64,000 bases of DNA, taken from assembly GCA_963809925.1 (NCBI GenBank), contig CAWELH010000004.1:186001-250000 (forward strand), read 5' to 3'. Shown piece by piece: positions 47,620 to 56,186 of the stretch (its first letter is position 1; each line of letters starts with the position of its first letter). Under the pieces are notes generated by a model, which worked only from the letters and a program-made list of their open reading frames with translations, made no database searches and was not told where the DNA came from. This DNA is from DASQZK01 sp963809925. Lineage in GTDB: Bacteria > Bacteroidota > Bacteroidia > Bacteroidales > GCA-2748055. Position numbers and translations under genes: made by a program.

Positions 47620-49308
47620 ATGAAATCATTATTATTATCAATCGGTGCGCTGGCGCTGCTCGCTTGTGTAAACATTCGGGCAGGAGCAGTGTCATCATCA
47701 AACAATCCATCAGAAGACGGGCAATTTCTGTCGGTATGGAGCAGTCCGGAACTCAGTGCATTGACAACATCATGGGTTCAAGCCTACAACGAAACGCAAC
47801 CTACACATCAGATTTCAATTTTAACTGGAGCATCCACTCAGGAGGAACTTATGCAGAAAGACATATCTGTCGGACTGGTAACCGGCAAAAATATGTCTGA
47901 AGGGAGTATCCAACCAGCCTGGAAGATGGTGGTTGGCAGGGATGTGATCGTACCCGTCATGAATGGTGACAATCCGTTCATCGCCGAAATTCAGCGCAGG
48001 GGAATGTCCGCTATGGAATTTGCTGCCATTTTCACGGCTAAGGGTGACCATTCCGGGCGTATCCGGCTCAATGATAAAACTACAATGACAGTAAAACCTG
48101 TTTTGCCGGCCGATGAATCTGTATTGTCCTACCTGGCGGACTTTCTGCAGACAGACCATACAATGCTTGCAACAATTGCAAACCTTCCGGAGGCGGAGTA
48201 TCTGGCTATGATCGGTAAAGATCCTCAGGCCATTGGATTTTGCAGGCTGGCTGCTCTGCAAGCATTTCAGAATGAAGCCGGCAACAACAGTATTTTTATT
48301 GTGCCTTTTGATATTGACTCCAATGGGAGTATTGACGGATTTGAGAATGTTTATGGCAGTTACGATGAACTCATCCATGCTGTCTGGATTGGCAGATATC
48401 CCAAAGCGCTTTACAGCAGGATATATGCTATTTCTGGTAAAATACCCCAGGGTGCGGCATCTTTAGATTTCATGGAATGGATCTTAACCCAGGGTCAGTC
48501 CCTACTCTCCGAAAACGGTTTTTCACCACTAACCTACCAGGAAAAGCAATCCGCAATAAATCAATCGCATGGAAGCTTTATATCTGTTAGTGCCCTGCCT
48601 TCCGCTACCGCGATAAATAAAGCCTACCTGTTGATCGCAGGAATAATCCTGGCGAGCGGATTGATCTTACTGGTGTTTGTCAGGATATTCAGAGAGAAAC
48701 CACAGGTCAACGGAAGCATTCAGGGAGTGAAATCTTTTTTCTCCGAAAAAACAGTGGACATGCCCGCCGGATTATTCTATGACCGGTCGCATACATGGAT
48801 TTTTATGGAAAAGAGCGGATTGGTCCTGAGTGGCATCGACGCCTTTTTGCCTAAAATTACAGGGAGAATCACACGCATCAAAATGAAGTCTCCCGGCGAG
48901 GTGATCTCACGGGGGAAGGCCTTCCTTTCAATCATCCAGGATGGCAAAAAACTCGAAATCCTCGCGCCACTGAGTGGCACGATCAGAGAATTAAATACAA
49001 AGCTGGAAGGAAGCCCGGGCCTTCTAAATTCAGATCCATTGTCCGACGGATGGATATACAGGATTGAACCTGACAACTGGATAAAGGAGATCCGGAATTT
49101 CATGATGGGCAGTACATATTCGGAATGGATCAAAACAGAATTTATACGGCTCAAAGACTTCCTCATCAGGATCCTAAAGTCGGGAATGCTTGAGGAATCC
49201 CGCCTTGTCATGCAGGAAGGAGGAGAAGTAAAATACGGCATTCTGGCTGACTATGGACCGGAAGTCTGGGAAGAATTCCAGTCTGATTTTATTCATCTCT
49301 CAGTATGA
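47620..49308 (+). CDS. PstS-like periplasmic domain fused through a membrane helix to a GcvH-like domain
   Basis: 562 residues. A signal peptide (1-21) precedes a PBP-like domain (about 30-320) resembling phosphate-binding PstS: VGRDVIVPVMNGDNPF, GKDPQAIGFCRLAALQ, RYPKALYSRIYAISG, FMEWILTQGQSLLSENGFSPL. A membrane helix follows (about 335-355, AYLLIAGIILASGLILLVFV), then a GcvH-like beta-barrel (about 385-490: HTWIFMEKSGLVLSGID, GEVISRGKAFLSI, ILAPLSGTIRELN, DPLSDGWIYRIEP) and a helical tail. The lipoyl-Lys position of GcvH is not filled exactly; the nearest Lys are in DGKKLE. The GcvH-like part should face the cytoplasm. First gene of the sigma-54 operon. I know of no assigned function. Confidence 0.8.
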   Translation: MKSLLLSIGALALLACVNIRAGAVSSSNNPSEDGQFLSVWSSPELSALTTSWVQAYNETQPTHQISILTGASTQEELMQKDISVGLVTGKNMSEGSIQPAWKMVVGRDVIVPVMNGDNPFIAEIQRRGMSAMEFAAIFTAKGDHSGRIRLNDKTTMTVKPVLPADESVLSYLADFLQTDHTMLATIANLPEAEYLAMIGKDPQAIGFCRLAALQAFQNEAGNNSIFIVPFDIDSNGSIDGFENVYGSYDELIHAVWIGRYPKALYSRIYAISGKIPQGAASLDFMEWILTQGQSLLSENGFSPLTYQEKQSAINQSHGSFISVSALPSATAINKAYLLIAGIILASGLILLVFVRIFREKPQVNGSIQGVKSFFSEKTVDMPAGLFYDRSHTWIFMEKSGLVLSGIDAFLPKITGRITRIKMKSPGEVISRGKAFLSIIQDGKKLEILAPLSGTIRELNTKLEGSPGLLNSDPLSDGWIYRIEPDNWIKEIRNFMMGSTYSEWIKTEFIRLKDFLIRILKSGMLEESRLVMQEGGEVKYGILADYGPEVWEEFQSDFIHLSV

Positions 49309-49353
49309 GGCCGATACATTTTCAATTCTTGCTAATTTCTAACACCTAAAAAA

Positions 49354-50223
49354 ATGGGAATCAACAGAAGAACCTTTTTTAAAGTAGCCGGTCTGACGGG
49401 CATATCCCTGGGAGTAGGGACAAAGTTAGGCAAGGCTGCTGAACCTGCCGATGATAAAGAATTTAGGGCGATACTTTACGATTCAACACGTTGTGGAGGC
49501 TGTCAAACCTGCGAATTTGTCTGTGCATGGGAACATGGTCTGCCGGAGCCCGATGCCAAGGATATTCCTGAGGTCGGAGTAAGCCGTAAAACAAACGAAT
49601 TCAGACGCTCGGTCATCAATGCCTTTAAAACAGCCAAAGGTGAGATCTATGCAAAAAAGCAATGTATGCATTGCAATCAGCCCGCATGTGCTTCGGCATG
49701 CCTCACGGAGGCCATGCATAAAACGGAAGAGGGGCCGGTGATCTGGAGAGAAGAAAAATGCATGGGTTGCCGCTATTGTATGGTATCCTGCCCATTTGAT
49801 GTACCGAAGTTCGAATATAACAGTCCGAATCCAAAGATTGTCAAATGTGATATGTGTTTCGACAGACTGGAGGAGGGTAAAGTTCCTGCATGCGTTGAAA
49901 ATTGTCCTGCTGAAGCGTTGACTTTCGGAACACGGCGCGAAATGATCGCGGAAGCCCGCAAGCGGATTCATGATGATCCGGACCAGTATTACGACTATAT
50001 CTATGGTGAACATGAAGCCGGAGGAACCGGGTATCTGTACCTCTCTCCGGTACCGTTTGAAGAACTGGGCTTTAACATGGGGCTTCAGAAAAAATCATAT
50101 CCCGAACTGACCAAAGGCTTCCTGTACAGTGTACCTTCAATATTTGTACTATGGCCCGCACTTCTTTTGGGCATACATAACTCAACGAAAAACACTGCAA
50201 ATCCTGAACATCATGATGAGTAA
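49354..50223 (+). CDS. HybA-like Tat-exported iron-sulfur protein
   Basis: 289 residues. Tat signal with RRTFF (residues 5-9). Sixteen Cys make four [4Fe-4S] clusters: C47/50/53/57, C104/107/112/116, C136/139/142/146 and C165/168/180/184, the ferredoxin pattern of HybA and DmsB-type subunits. A C-terminal hydrophobic helix (about 255-275, FLYSVPSIFVLWPALLLGIH) anchors it to the membrane, as in HybA of hydrogenase-2. It should pass electrons between a periplasmic partner and the HybB-like protein encoded next, but no hydrogenase or molybdopterin subunit is present. Length is close to HybA. Confidence 0.92.
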   Translation: MGINRRTFFKVAGLTGISLGVGTKLGKAAEPADDKEFRAILYDSTRCGGCQTCEFVCAWEHGLPEPDAKDIPEVGVSRKTNEFRRSVINAFKTAKGEIYAKKQCMHCNQPACASACLTEAMHKTEEGPVIWREEKCMGCRYCMVSCPFDVPKFEYNSPNPKIVKCDMCFDRLEEGKVPACVENCPAEALTFGTRREMIAEARKRIHDDPDQYYDYIYGEHEAGGTGYLYLSPVPFEELGFNMGLQKKSYPELTKGFLYSVPSIFVLWPALLLGIHNSTKNTANPEHHDE

Positions 50224-51442
50224 TACCGACTATACCATTCCAGAAGCACGCAATGATCGTACTGTTTGGAAATTCCTGTTATCCGAAATGAAACCCAAAG
50301 GGAAGATACTGACGCCATTCAATCTTATCTCCCTGCCGATAATCATACTTGGGATACTGCTGATCGCAATCCGTTTTGCAAAAGGTCTGGGTGCAATCAC
50401 AAATCTGTCACAGGAGGTACCCTGGGGCCTTTGGATAGGCTTCGATGTAGTCACCGGCGTGGCTTTCGCAGGTGGTGCGTATGTGATCACATTTATCGTC
50501 TATATCCTGAACGATAAGCGTTACCAATCAATCGTACGCGTTACAGTATTGAACGGATTCCTGGCCTATGTGTTTTATGCCGGTGCCTTACTACTCGACC
50601 TGGGCAGGCCCTGGAATGTGATCAATCCGATCATTGGGAACAGTTTCGGTGTAAGCTCCGTGCTCTTCCTTGTTGCCTGGCACTTTCTGCTCTATATGAT
50701 GGCACAACTTATCGAGTTTTCACCGGCCATTGCCGAATGGATAGGGGCAAAGCGCGCCAGGAATATACTTTCGGGCATGACGCTTGCAGCCGTCATATTC
50801 GGCATCACACTTTCGACATTGCACCAGTCGGGTCTGGGCGCCCTCTACCTCATGGCTAAAGAGAAAATTCATCCGCTCTGGTATTCCGAGTTTATTCCAA
50901 TACTGTTCTTCGTCTCCAGCATTTTCGCCGGGCTCTCGATGGTCATTTTCGAGGGTTCCATCAGCCACAAAGTCTTCTTCAACCAGATCAGCCCTGAAAA
51001 TCGCCGGAAACACAAAGGCATTCTTCATGGCCTGTCGAAAATATGCGCCTTTACTATGTTTGCGTACTTTTTCCTTCAGGTTCTTGTATTCGTACATGGC
51101 AAACACTGGGACCTTCTGACTACACCAATGGGCTACTGGTATCTGACCGAAATGCTCGGCTTTGTCCTCATCCCGATGATCTTGTATTTCATCAGCTACA
51201 GGACAAACAATACCTTTCTTGTTAAATTTGCGGCTATACTGACGATGGTTGGCATCATTCTAAACCGGGCCAATGTAACCATCATCGGTTTCCGCTGGGA
51301 CGCCAGTACCCACTATATTCCGTCGTGGCAGGAATTCGTTGTCACACTAACCGTTCTGTTGGTTGAGATCTGGATTTTCCGCTGGGTCGTAAACCGTTTG
51401 CCGGTGCTGAGAGAAACATCTGTCCCGGGAAATAAACATTAA
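50213..51442 (+). CDS. HybB/NrfD-like integral membrane quinone-interacting subunit
   Basis: About 409 residues with ten likely membrane helices, the HybB size class. Motifs such as EVPWGLWIGFDVVTGVAFAGG, LLDLGRPW, SVLFLVAWHFLLYMM, TLSTLHQSGLGALYLM and ISYRTNNTFLVKFA are typical. NrfD/HybB proteins exchange electrons with the quinone pool and may move protons. The ATG at 50213 (or 50216) overlaps the HybA-like stop, replacing the longer start at 50129 that runs inside the upstream gene. With the HybA-like protein it forms a membrane electron-transfer pair. Confidence 0.92.
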   Translation: MMSNTDYTIPEARNDRTVWKFLLSEMKPKGKILTPFNLISLPIIILGILLIAIRFAKGLGAITNLSQEVPWGLWIGFDVVTGVAFAGGAYVITFIVYILNDKRYQSIVRVTVLNGFLAYVFYAGALLLDLGRPWNVINPIIGNSFGVSSVLFLVAWHFLLYMMAQLIEFSPAIAEWIGAKRARNILSGMTLAAVIFGITLSTLHQSGLGALYLMAKEKIHPLWYSEFIPILFFVSSIFAGLSMVIFEGSISHKVFFNQISPENRRKHKGILHGLSKICAFTMFAYFFLQVLVFVHGKHWDLLTTPMGYWYLTEMLGFVLIPMILYFISYRTNNTFLVKFAAILTMVGIILNRANVTIIGFRWDASTHYIPSWQEFVVTLTVLLVEIWIFRWVVNRLPVLRETSVPGNKH

Positions 51443-51466
51443 TATAATCCTTTAAAAACTATTATC

Positions 51467-52171
51467 ATGGACGGATTTACATATACCAACATCTTTGATA
51501 CCAAAGGCATTGAATACCTTATTATCATTGCATTTCTCCTCCTTATCATACCGGTCTGGGTTTTCATGAACAAGCCGGTGAGCATTAAATCCAAAATAAA
51601 GGAAAAGCTAAATGTGCTGTCTGAAAGTATTTTACATATTCCTCAAGGATTTTACTTCAGCAATTTTCATACCTGGGCATTTCTCGAAAGTAACGGATTG
51701 GCCCGTATCGGCGCCGACGACCTGCTCCTTCATATTACCGGTGATGTGCAGCTGGAAACGGTAAAGCAACAAGGGGACCGTGTAAGGAAAGGGGAAATTA
51801 TTGCAAGAATTAAGAACAGTGGCAAACAGCTGAACCTGGCTTCGCCGGTTTCCGGTGAGGTGATGAGGACTAACCGCCTTCCGTTTTTTGGGAATCAGGA
51901 CCCCTTCGTTAAAGGATGGATCTGTGATATCAAGCCCATGAACTGGAGGCAGGAGTCAGAAGCTTGTTATCTTGCGGAAGATGCATCGAAATGGATGAAG
52001 AATGAGCTGGCAAGATTCAGGGAATTTATTCTCGATGCCGGTATTGCAACTGGTACAGGCCAGAATATCAATCCTGTACTCCAGGAAGGCGGCGAGCTAC
52101 CTGATCATACCCTGGCCATGATGTCTGAAGCCGTATGGCAGGAATTTCAGAACGGGTTTTTGAATCCTTGA
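51467..52171 (+). CDS. Membrane-anchored GcvH-like protein
   Basis: 234 residues. One N-terminal membrane helix (about 16-34, EYLIIIAFLLLIIPVWVFM) followed by Lys-rich sequence, so the rest is cytoplasmic. A GcvH-like domain (about 55-165: HTWAFLESNGLARIGADDLLL, GDRVRKGEIIARI, LASPVSGEVMRTN, DPFVKGWICDIKPMNW) and a C-terminal region (EFILDAG, VLQEGGELPD, VWQEFQNGF) match the same parts of the protein at 47620. The lipoyl-Lys position holds Gly, with Lys one residue later (SGKQLN). No gcvT or gcvP is nearby, so this is not glycine cleavage. It closes the operon before a terminator-like hairpin. Confidence 0.85.
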   Translation: MDGFTYTNIFDTKGIEYLIIIAFLLLIIPVWVFMNKPVSIKSKIKEKLNVLSESILHIPQGFYFSNFHTWAFLESNGLARIGADDLLLHITGDVQLETVKQQGDRVRKGEIIARIKNSGKQLNLASPVSGEVMRTNRLPFFGNQDPFVKGWICDIKPMNWRQESEACYLAEDASKWMKNELARFREFILDAGIATGTGQNINPVLQEGGELPDHTLAMMSEAVWQEFQNGFLNP

Positions 52172-52199
52172 TCTCTTGTCACAAATCGGGAACAACCTA

Positions 52200-52222
52200 A
52201 CAGAAATTCATTTGATTTCTGT
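52200..52222 (+). terminator. Hairpin after the GcvH-like gene
   Basis: ACAGAAAT (52200-52207) and ATTTCTGT (52215-52222) pair perfectly around a 7-base loop, followed by an AT-rich AATTTTA stretch, 28 bases after the stop codon. The stem is AT-rich and so not strong. It probably ends or attenuates the operon before the kinase gene. Confidence 0.5.
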
Positions 52223-52329
52223 AATTTTAGAAAAGAATTGAGCGCGAAGGGTATTGGAAAGAAAAGTATATAATAGATTCTGATAAAGTCCTACTCATTC
52301 CTGCAGCAAACTTTCAAATTTAATCAAAT

Positions 52330-53997
52330 ATGAAAATCCCGAACGGGTTTTTTAGAAAGATCATGAACTGGGAACAGATAAGGAAGTTTGTCCGAATCAG
52401 ATCTTCAATATACGGTCGTGTCGTATTCATTACCGCAGGATCATTAATTTTCCTGTTTATCCTTTTCAATATTGTTTTCAGGTCAATGTATGTTGAATTG
52501 TTCAACACGACCATACGCCAGAACGGTGATCATGTGAGCTCGATTGTAGAAGGAGCCCTTTACTATTCTATGCTGGAGAATGACCGTGGTATGTTGCAGC
52601 GAACACTTGAAACCATCAGTACGATGTCGGGGATCGATGAAGTGAATATGTACGATGACGATGAAAACCTTGCATATACATCGGTGTCTTCCGGACTGGA
52701 AAAGCATGGAAATCCGAATTGCAATGAATGTCATTCAAACCTGGCGAACCTGTTTTCCGGCAATGATAAATCCTACCGGATCATCGGAAATGAGCTTGGC
52801 TGCGGTGCCTATGCCAATGAAAACAGCCGCAGGCAATTGCTTATCAGGAAACCCATTCTTAATACCCCTTCATGTTACACGGCTGCCTGTCATGCCCATT
52901 CACGTGATGAGGAATTTCTTGGATCTCTCCTGGTGAACCTTCCTCTGGAAGACCTGGATGTGTTCGTCGAAAAATCGTCGAACGAGTTTTTACTGATTGC
53001 TGCATTAATCACCATATTCCTGGTGTCATTGCTCGTTGTATTCACCAGAAGAAGGATCAAAAATCCGCTAAAGTTGATCATACATGCCAGTGAAGTGGTT
53101 TCAAAAGGTGACCATAGCATCAGGATCGAGATTAAAAAGGATCTTCTCGACGATATGAGAAAAGTCTCCCAGGCTTTTAACAACATGCTCGACAATATGA
53201 ATGCAGCGACCAACGAACTGCAGAACTGGTCGCAACAGCTTGAATATAAAGTTCAGAAGAAGACGGAGGAATTATCCGAAGCTCAGAATGAGCTTATACA
53301 TGTTGAACGGATTGCATCACTCGGTAAACTGTCGTCATCGGTTGCCCATGAAATCAACAATCCGTTGTCCGGTATCCTTGTTTATGCGAAATTAATCCAT
53401 AAACAGCTTAATATTCAGGAATTTAATCATGCAAAGAAGGAATCCATCCTTAAAAACCTGAAGTTGATCGAGAATGAAACTAAACGTTGTGGCGATATCG
53501 TCAAAGGGCTGCTCGATTTCTCCCGTAAAGACAGGGAAGATTTTGAAATCACCGGCCTGCACAAGTTACTTCGGGAGACGTATAGTCTGATGATACATTC
53601 CATCAAGATTGCAGACATCGTCTTTACGACCGACTTTCAGGCACATTCCGATGAGATATTTTGTAGCCCGAACCAGGTAAAGCAAGCCTGCGTGGCTCTG
53701 CTTGTGAACGCTTCAGAAGCCATTATTGAGCATGGGGAAATCGTTATCCGTACCAGCAACCCTGACAGGGAGAGCATCCGTTTAGATGTCGTCGATAACG
53801 GGACAGGAATTTCTGACCAGGATATCCCGCATATTTTTGAACCCTTCTTTTCGACCAAACATAATACCAGTGGAATAGGTCTCGGCCTGTCTATTGTTCA
53901 TGGTATCGTTGAGAACCATAAAGGAAAAATAGAAGTGAACTCTGCTGTAGGCCGCGGAACAACGATATCCATAATTATTCCCCTGGCAGGGAATTAA
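52330..53997 (+). CDS. Membrane sensor histidine kinase with periplasmic c-type heme motif
   Basis: 555 residues. Two membrane helices (about 31-50 and 219-239) enclose a periplasmic sensor that has CNECH (131-135), a CxxCH heme-c attachment site, and CYTAACH (182-188), a Cx4CH variant, plus Cys158. A HAMP domain (about 240-295), coiled coil, HisKA (His340 in SSVAHEINNPLSG) and HATPase (DNGTGIS, SGIGLGLSIV) follow, the NtrB/AtoS type. The heme motif implies redox or gas sensing in the periplasm. The partner regulator starts 11 bases downstream. It probably controls the sigma-54 operon upstream and may sense the redox state its products handle. Confidence 0.93.
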   Translation: MKIPNGFFRKIMNWEQIRKFVRIRSSIYGRVVFITAGSLIFLFILFNIVFRSMYVELFNTTIRQNGDHVSSIVEGALYYSMLENDRGMLQRTLETISTMSGIDEVNMYDDDENLAYTSVSSGLEKHGNPNCNECHSNLANLFSGNDKSYRIIGNELGCGAYANENSRRQLLIRKPILNTPSCYTAACHAHSRDEEFLGSLLVNLPLEDLDVFVEKSSNEFLLIAALITIFLVSLLVVFTRRRIKNPLKLIIHASEVVSKGDHSIRIEIKKDLLDDMRKVSQAFNNMLDNMNAATNELQNWSQQLEYKVQKKTEELSEAQNELIHVERIASLGKLSSSVAHEINNPLSGILVYAKLIHKQLNIQEFNHAKKESILKNLKLIENETKRCGDIVKGLLDFSRKDREDFEITGLHKLLRETYSLMIHSIKIADIVFTTDFQAHSDEIFCSPNQVKQACVALLVNASEAIIEHGEIVIRTSNPDRESIRLDVVDNGTGISDQDIPHIFEPFFSTKHNTSGIGLGLSIVHGIVENHKGKIEVNSAVGRGTTISIIIPLAGN

Positions 53998-54008
53998 CAC
54001 CTTATACC

Positions 54009-55349
54009 ATGGCAGAAAAAATATCCATCCTAATCGTTGATGATGAGGAATCTGTAAGGGATTCACTATATAACTGGTTCATTGATGACGGCTACGACGT
54101 TGAATGTGCCGAGAATGCTAAAAAAGCACTTTCAATGTTGGAAAGCAGAGACTTTGATATCGTCCTGGCTGATATAAAAATGCCCGGAATGGACGGAATG
54201 GAAATGCACAGACGGATTAAGACATTATCCAGGGAACCTATTTTTATCATCATGACTGCATTTGCTTCAGTCGATACTGCTGTTCAGGCATTGAAAAACG
54301 GTGCTTTCGATTATGTGACCAAACCCTTCGACCCTGATGATCTTTCGCACCTTATCCGTAATGCTGCTGCACAGGCAGCACTCAAAGCCGAGAACAAGAG
54401 CCTGAAAGAAAAGATCACTTCCCTTGTCGATGTTGAAGATATTGTTGGTGAAAGTGAAGCCCTGAAAAAGGTGCTGAGCGATATTGAAAACATCGCCCAG
54501 TCAAGTTCGTCAGTTATTATCGCCGGTGAAAGTGGCACAGGAAAGGAACTTGTAGCCAGGGCGATTCATTCTAACTCACCCAGGAAATTCTTCCCGATGA
54601 TAAGTGTCCACTGCGGAGCTCTTACCGAAAGCCTGCTGGAAAGTGAACTATTCGGACACGAAAAAGGAGCTTTCACCGGTGCTACCTTTAACCGGAAAGG
54701 CAGGTTTGAAATGGCCGACGGTGGCACCATTTTCCTGGATGAGATAGCTACGATCTCATCAAAAATGCAGATTGAACTTCTCCGAGTTATCGAGACCAAG
54801 AGCTTTGTACGCGTAGGAGGGAACAAAGAGATCACCTCCGATTTCAGGGTTATCTGTGCTACAAACAGGGATTTAAAGAATATGGTCAGGAACGGCACAT
54901 TCCGTGAAGACCTTTTTTACAGGCTGAATGTGCTCAATATAACCATCCCCCCTCTCAGGGAGCGAATTGAAGATATTCCCCTTCTGGTGAAGTACTTCAT
55001 TAAAAAATATTGCACTTCCATGAGCAGGGACGAGATCTCCATTGAATCAGCCGCAATGAACCACCTGATGGAATTTGAATTTCCGGGTAATGTACGCGAA
55101 CTCGAAAATATGATCGAACGGGCTATTGTCGTTGGAAATGGCAAAGAGATCCGTTTGAGAGACCTTCCGATGGGGAAAGAAATTATCAGCAGTTCCATCG
55201 AGAGCCTGGATGAACTGGAGAAAAAACATATCATTAAGATCCTTGACAAATACAACTGGAACATATCCCGGTCTGCCCACGCGCTTAACATCGACAGGGT
55301 GACCCTCTATAATAAGATCAGGAAGTACGAACTGAAGCAGGATATTTAG
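54009..55349 (+). CDS. NtrC-family sigma-54-dependent response regulator
   Basis: 446 residues: receiver (1-120, phospho-Asp55 in ADIKMPGMDG), AAA+ domain (about 145-370) with Walker A GESGTGKE, the sigma-54 contact loop GAFTGA, Walker B GGTIFLDEI and R-finger region, and a C-terminal Fis-type HTH (about 400-445, NWNISRSAHALNIDRVTLYN). Cognate of the heme-motif kinase. Its most likely target is the -24/-12 promoter at 47546 with the two upstream palindromes. All key residues are intact. Confidence 0.96.
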   Translation: MAEKISILIVDDEESVRDSLYNWFIDDGYDVECAENAKKALSMLESRDFDIVLADIKMPGMDGMEMHRRIKTLSREPIFIIMTAFASVDTAVQALKNGAFDYVTKPFDPDDLSHLIRNAAAQAALKAENKSLKEKITSLVDVEDIVGESEALKKVLSDIENIAQSSSSVIIAGESGTGKELVARAIHSNSPRKFFPMISVHCGALTESLLESELFGHEKGAFTGATFNRKGRFEMADGGTIFLDEIATISSKMQIELLRVIETKSFVRVGGNKEITSDFRVICATNRDLKNMVRNGTFREDLFYRLNVLNITIPPLRERIEDIPLLVKYFIKKYCTSMSRDEISIESAAMNHLMEFEFPGNVRELENMIERAIVVGNGKEIRLRDLPMGKEIISSSIESLDELEKKHIIKILDKYNWNISRSAHALNIDRVTLYNKIRKYELKQDI

Positions 55350-55355
55350 CATACG

Positions 55356-55973
55356 TTGTTATATTGCCCCTGGTTTGTAAAATATCTCATATCAACGTTA
55401 ACCCTCCCTGAAAAACGACGAGAAGGATTGGAGAATCAAAGCATCATATTGTTTTCGTGTGCTCCCTTTGAAGATGATCTCACAGACCGGTTAGTTGTGG
55501 ATCTGGAAAGGGAGTTTCACTTCCCAGTAATTATTGAGGAATGCCATACAGAACTGAGCATCTGGTATAATCCAGTTCGCCGCCAATATGATGCTAACGG
55601 ACTTTTAAGCATGATATCGGGCATGAACAGGGTGGAAGCAATAAAAACGATGGGCTTGTTCAGGGTTGATCTTTACATTCCGATCCTTACTTATATCTTC
55701 GGACAGGCGGTTCTGAACGGAAATTCAGGCATCGTTTCTATATACCGGCTCAGGAATGAACTTTACGGACTTAAAAAAGATCACAACTTGCTTTGTGAAC
55801 GATTCAGCAAGGTTGTAATGCACGAGATGGGTCACGCCTTTGGCCTCATTCATTGCCATAACCCCATTTGTATTATGCGACCGAGCACGTATGTGGAAGA
55901 TATTGATCAGAAAGAAGGACATTTCTGCAGGAACTGCAAAGAGGCAATCGAAAATCAAACTCGCAAAGGCTGA
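55356..55973 (+). CDS. Archaemetzincin-type zinc metalloprotease
   Basis: About 206 residues from a TTG at 55356; a shorter start at TTG 55428 (LENQSIILFS) also fits, and there is no suitable ATG. The family signature is complete: HEMGHAFGLIHC (zinc-binding HExxHxxGxxHC), CIM a few residues later, and CRNC near the C-terminus for the second zinc. The early part ADG-type order (VVDLEREFHFPVIIEE ... YDANGLLSMI ... GLFRVDLYIPILTYIFGQA) is also typical. Archaemetzincins are soluble peptidases of unknown cellular role. The start is 6 bases after the activator gene, so it is in the same transcript. Confidence 0.9.
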   Translation: MLYCPWFVKYLISTLTLPEKRREGLENQSIILFSCAPFEDDLTDRLVVDLEREFHFPVIIEECHTELSIWYNPVRRQYDANGLLSMISGMNRVEAIKTMGLFRVDLYIPILTYIFGQAVLNGNSGIVSIYRLRNELYGLKKDHNLLCERFSKVVMHEMGHAFGLIHCHNPICIMRPSTYVEDIDQKEGHFCRNCKEAIENQTRKG

Positions 55974-56074
55974 CTCCGGGATTTTTGCATAACATTGGAA
56001 GTATATGCAAGTATTATCCGGGAAAGTTCCTCATTTCCTTATGAAAATGCCTTTTTAAACTTACGCATTAGTCT

Positions 56075-56082
56075 TATATTTG
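56075..56082 (+). promoter_or_regulatory. Possible -7 promoter box before the Gfo/Idh/MocA gene
   Basis: TATATTTG matches the Bacteroidota -7 consensus TAnnTTTG. A T-run at 56052-56056 lies at a suitable -33 distance (18 bases) but is not the preferred TTTG. The leader to the ATG at 56187 would be about 100 bases. Confidence 0.35.
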
Positions 56083-56186
56083 GAAGACATTTCCAAAAAT
56101 GAATTGTATTCAAAACTATTCCGATACCCTCCGGTTTGACTTTCTTTTCCGGGAGATCAAATTTTATCTAAAATTCTGTCATTCAA

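Noticed and set aside
49354..52171. NrfD-type nitrite reductase or Hyb hydrogenase operon
   Set aside because: No NrfA, multiheme cytochrome, hydrogenase large or small subunit, or maturation gene is present.
47620..52171. Glycine cleavage or phosphate uptake genes (from GcvH-like and PstS-like similarity)
   Set aside because: No gcvT, gcvP, lipoate ligase or pstCAB is adjacent, the lipoyl lysine is misplaced, and the domains are membrane-anchored.
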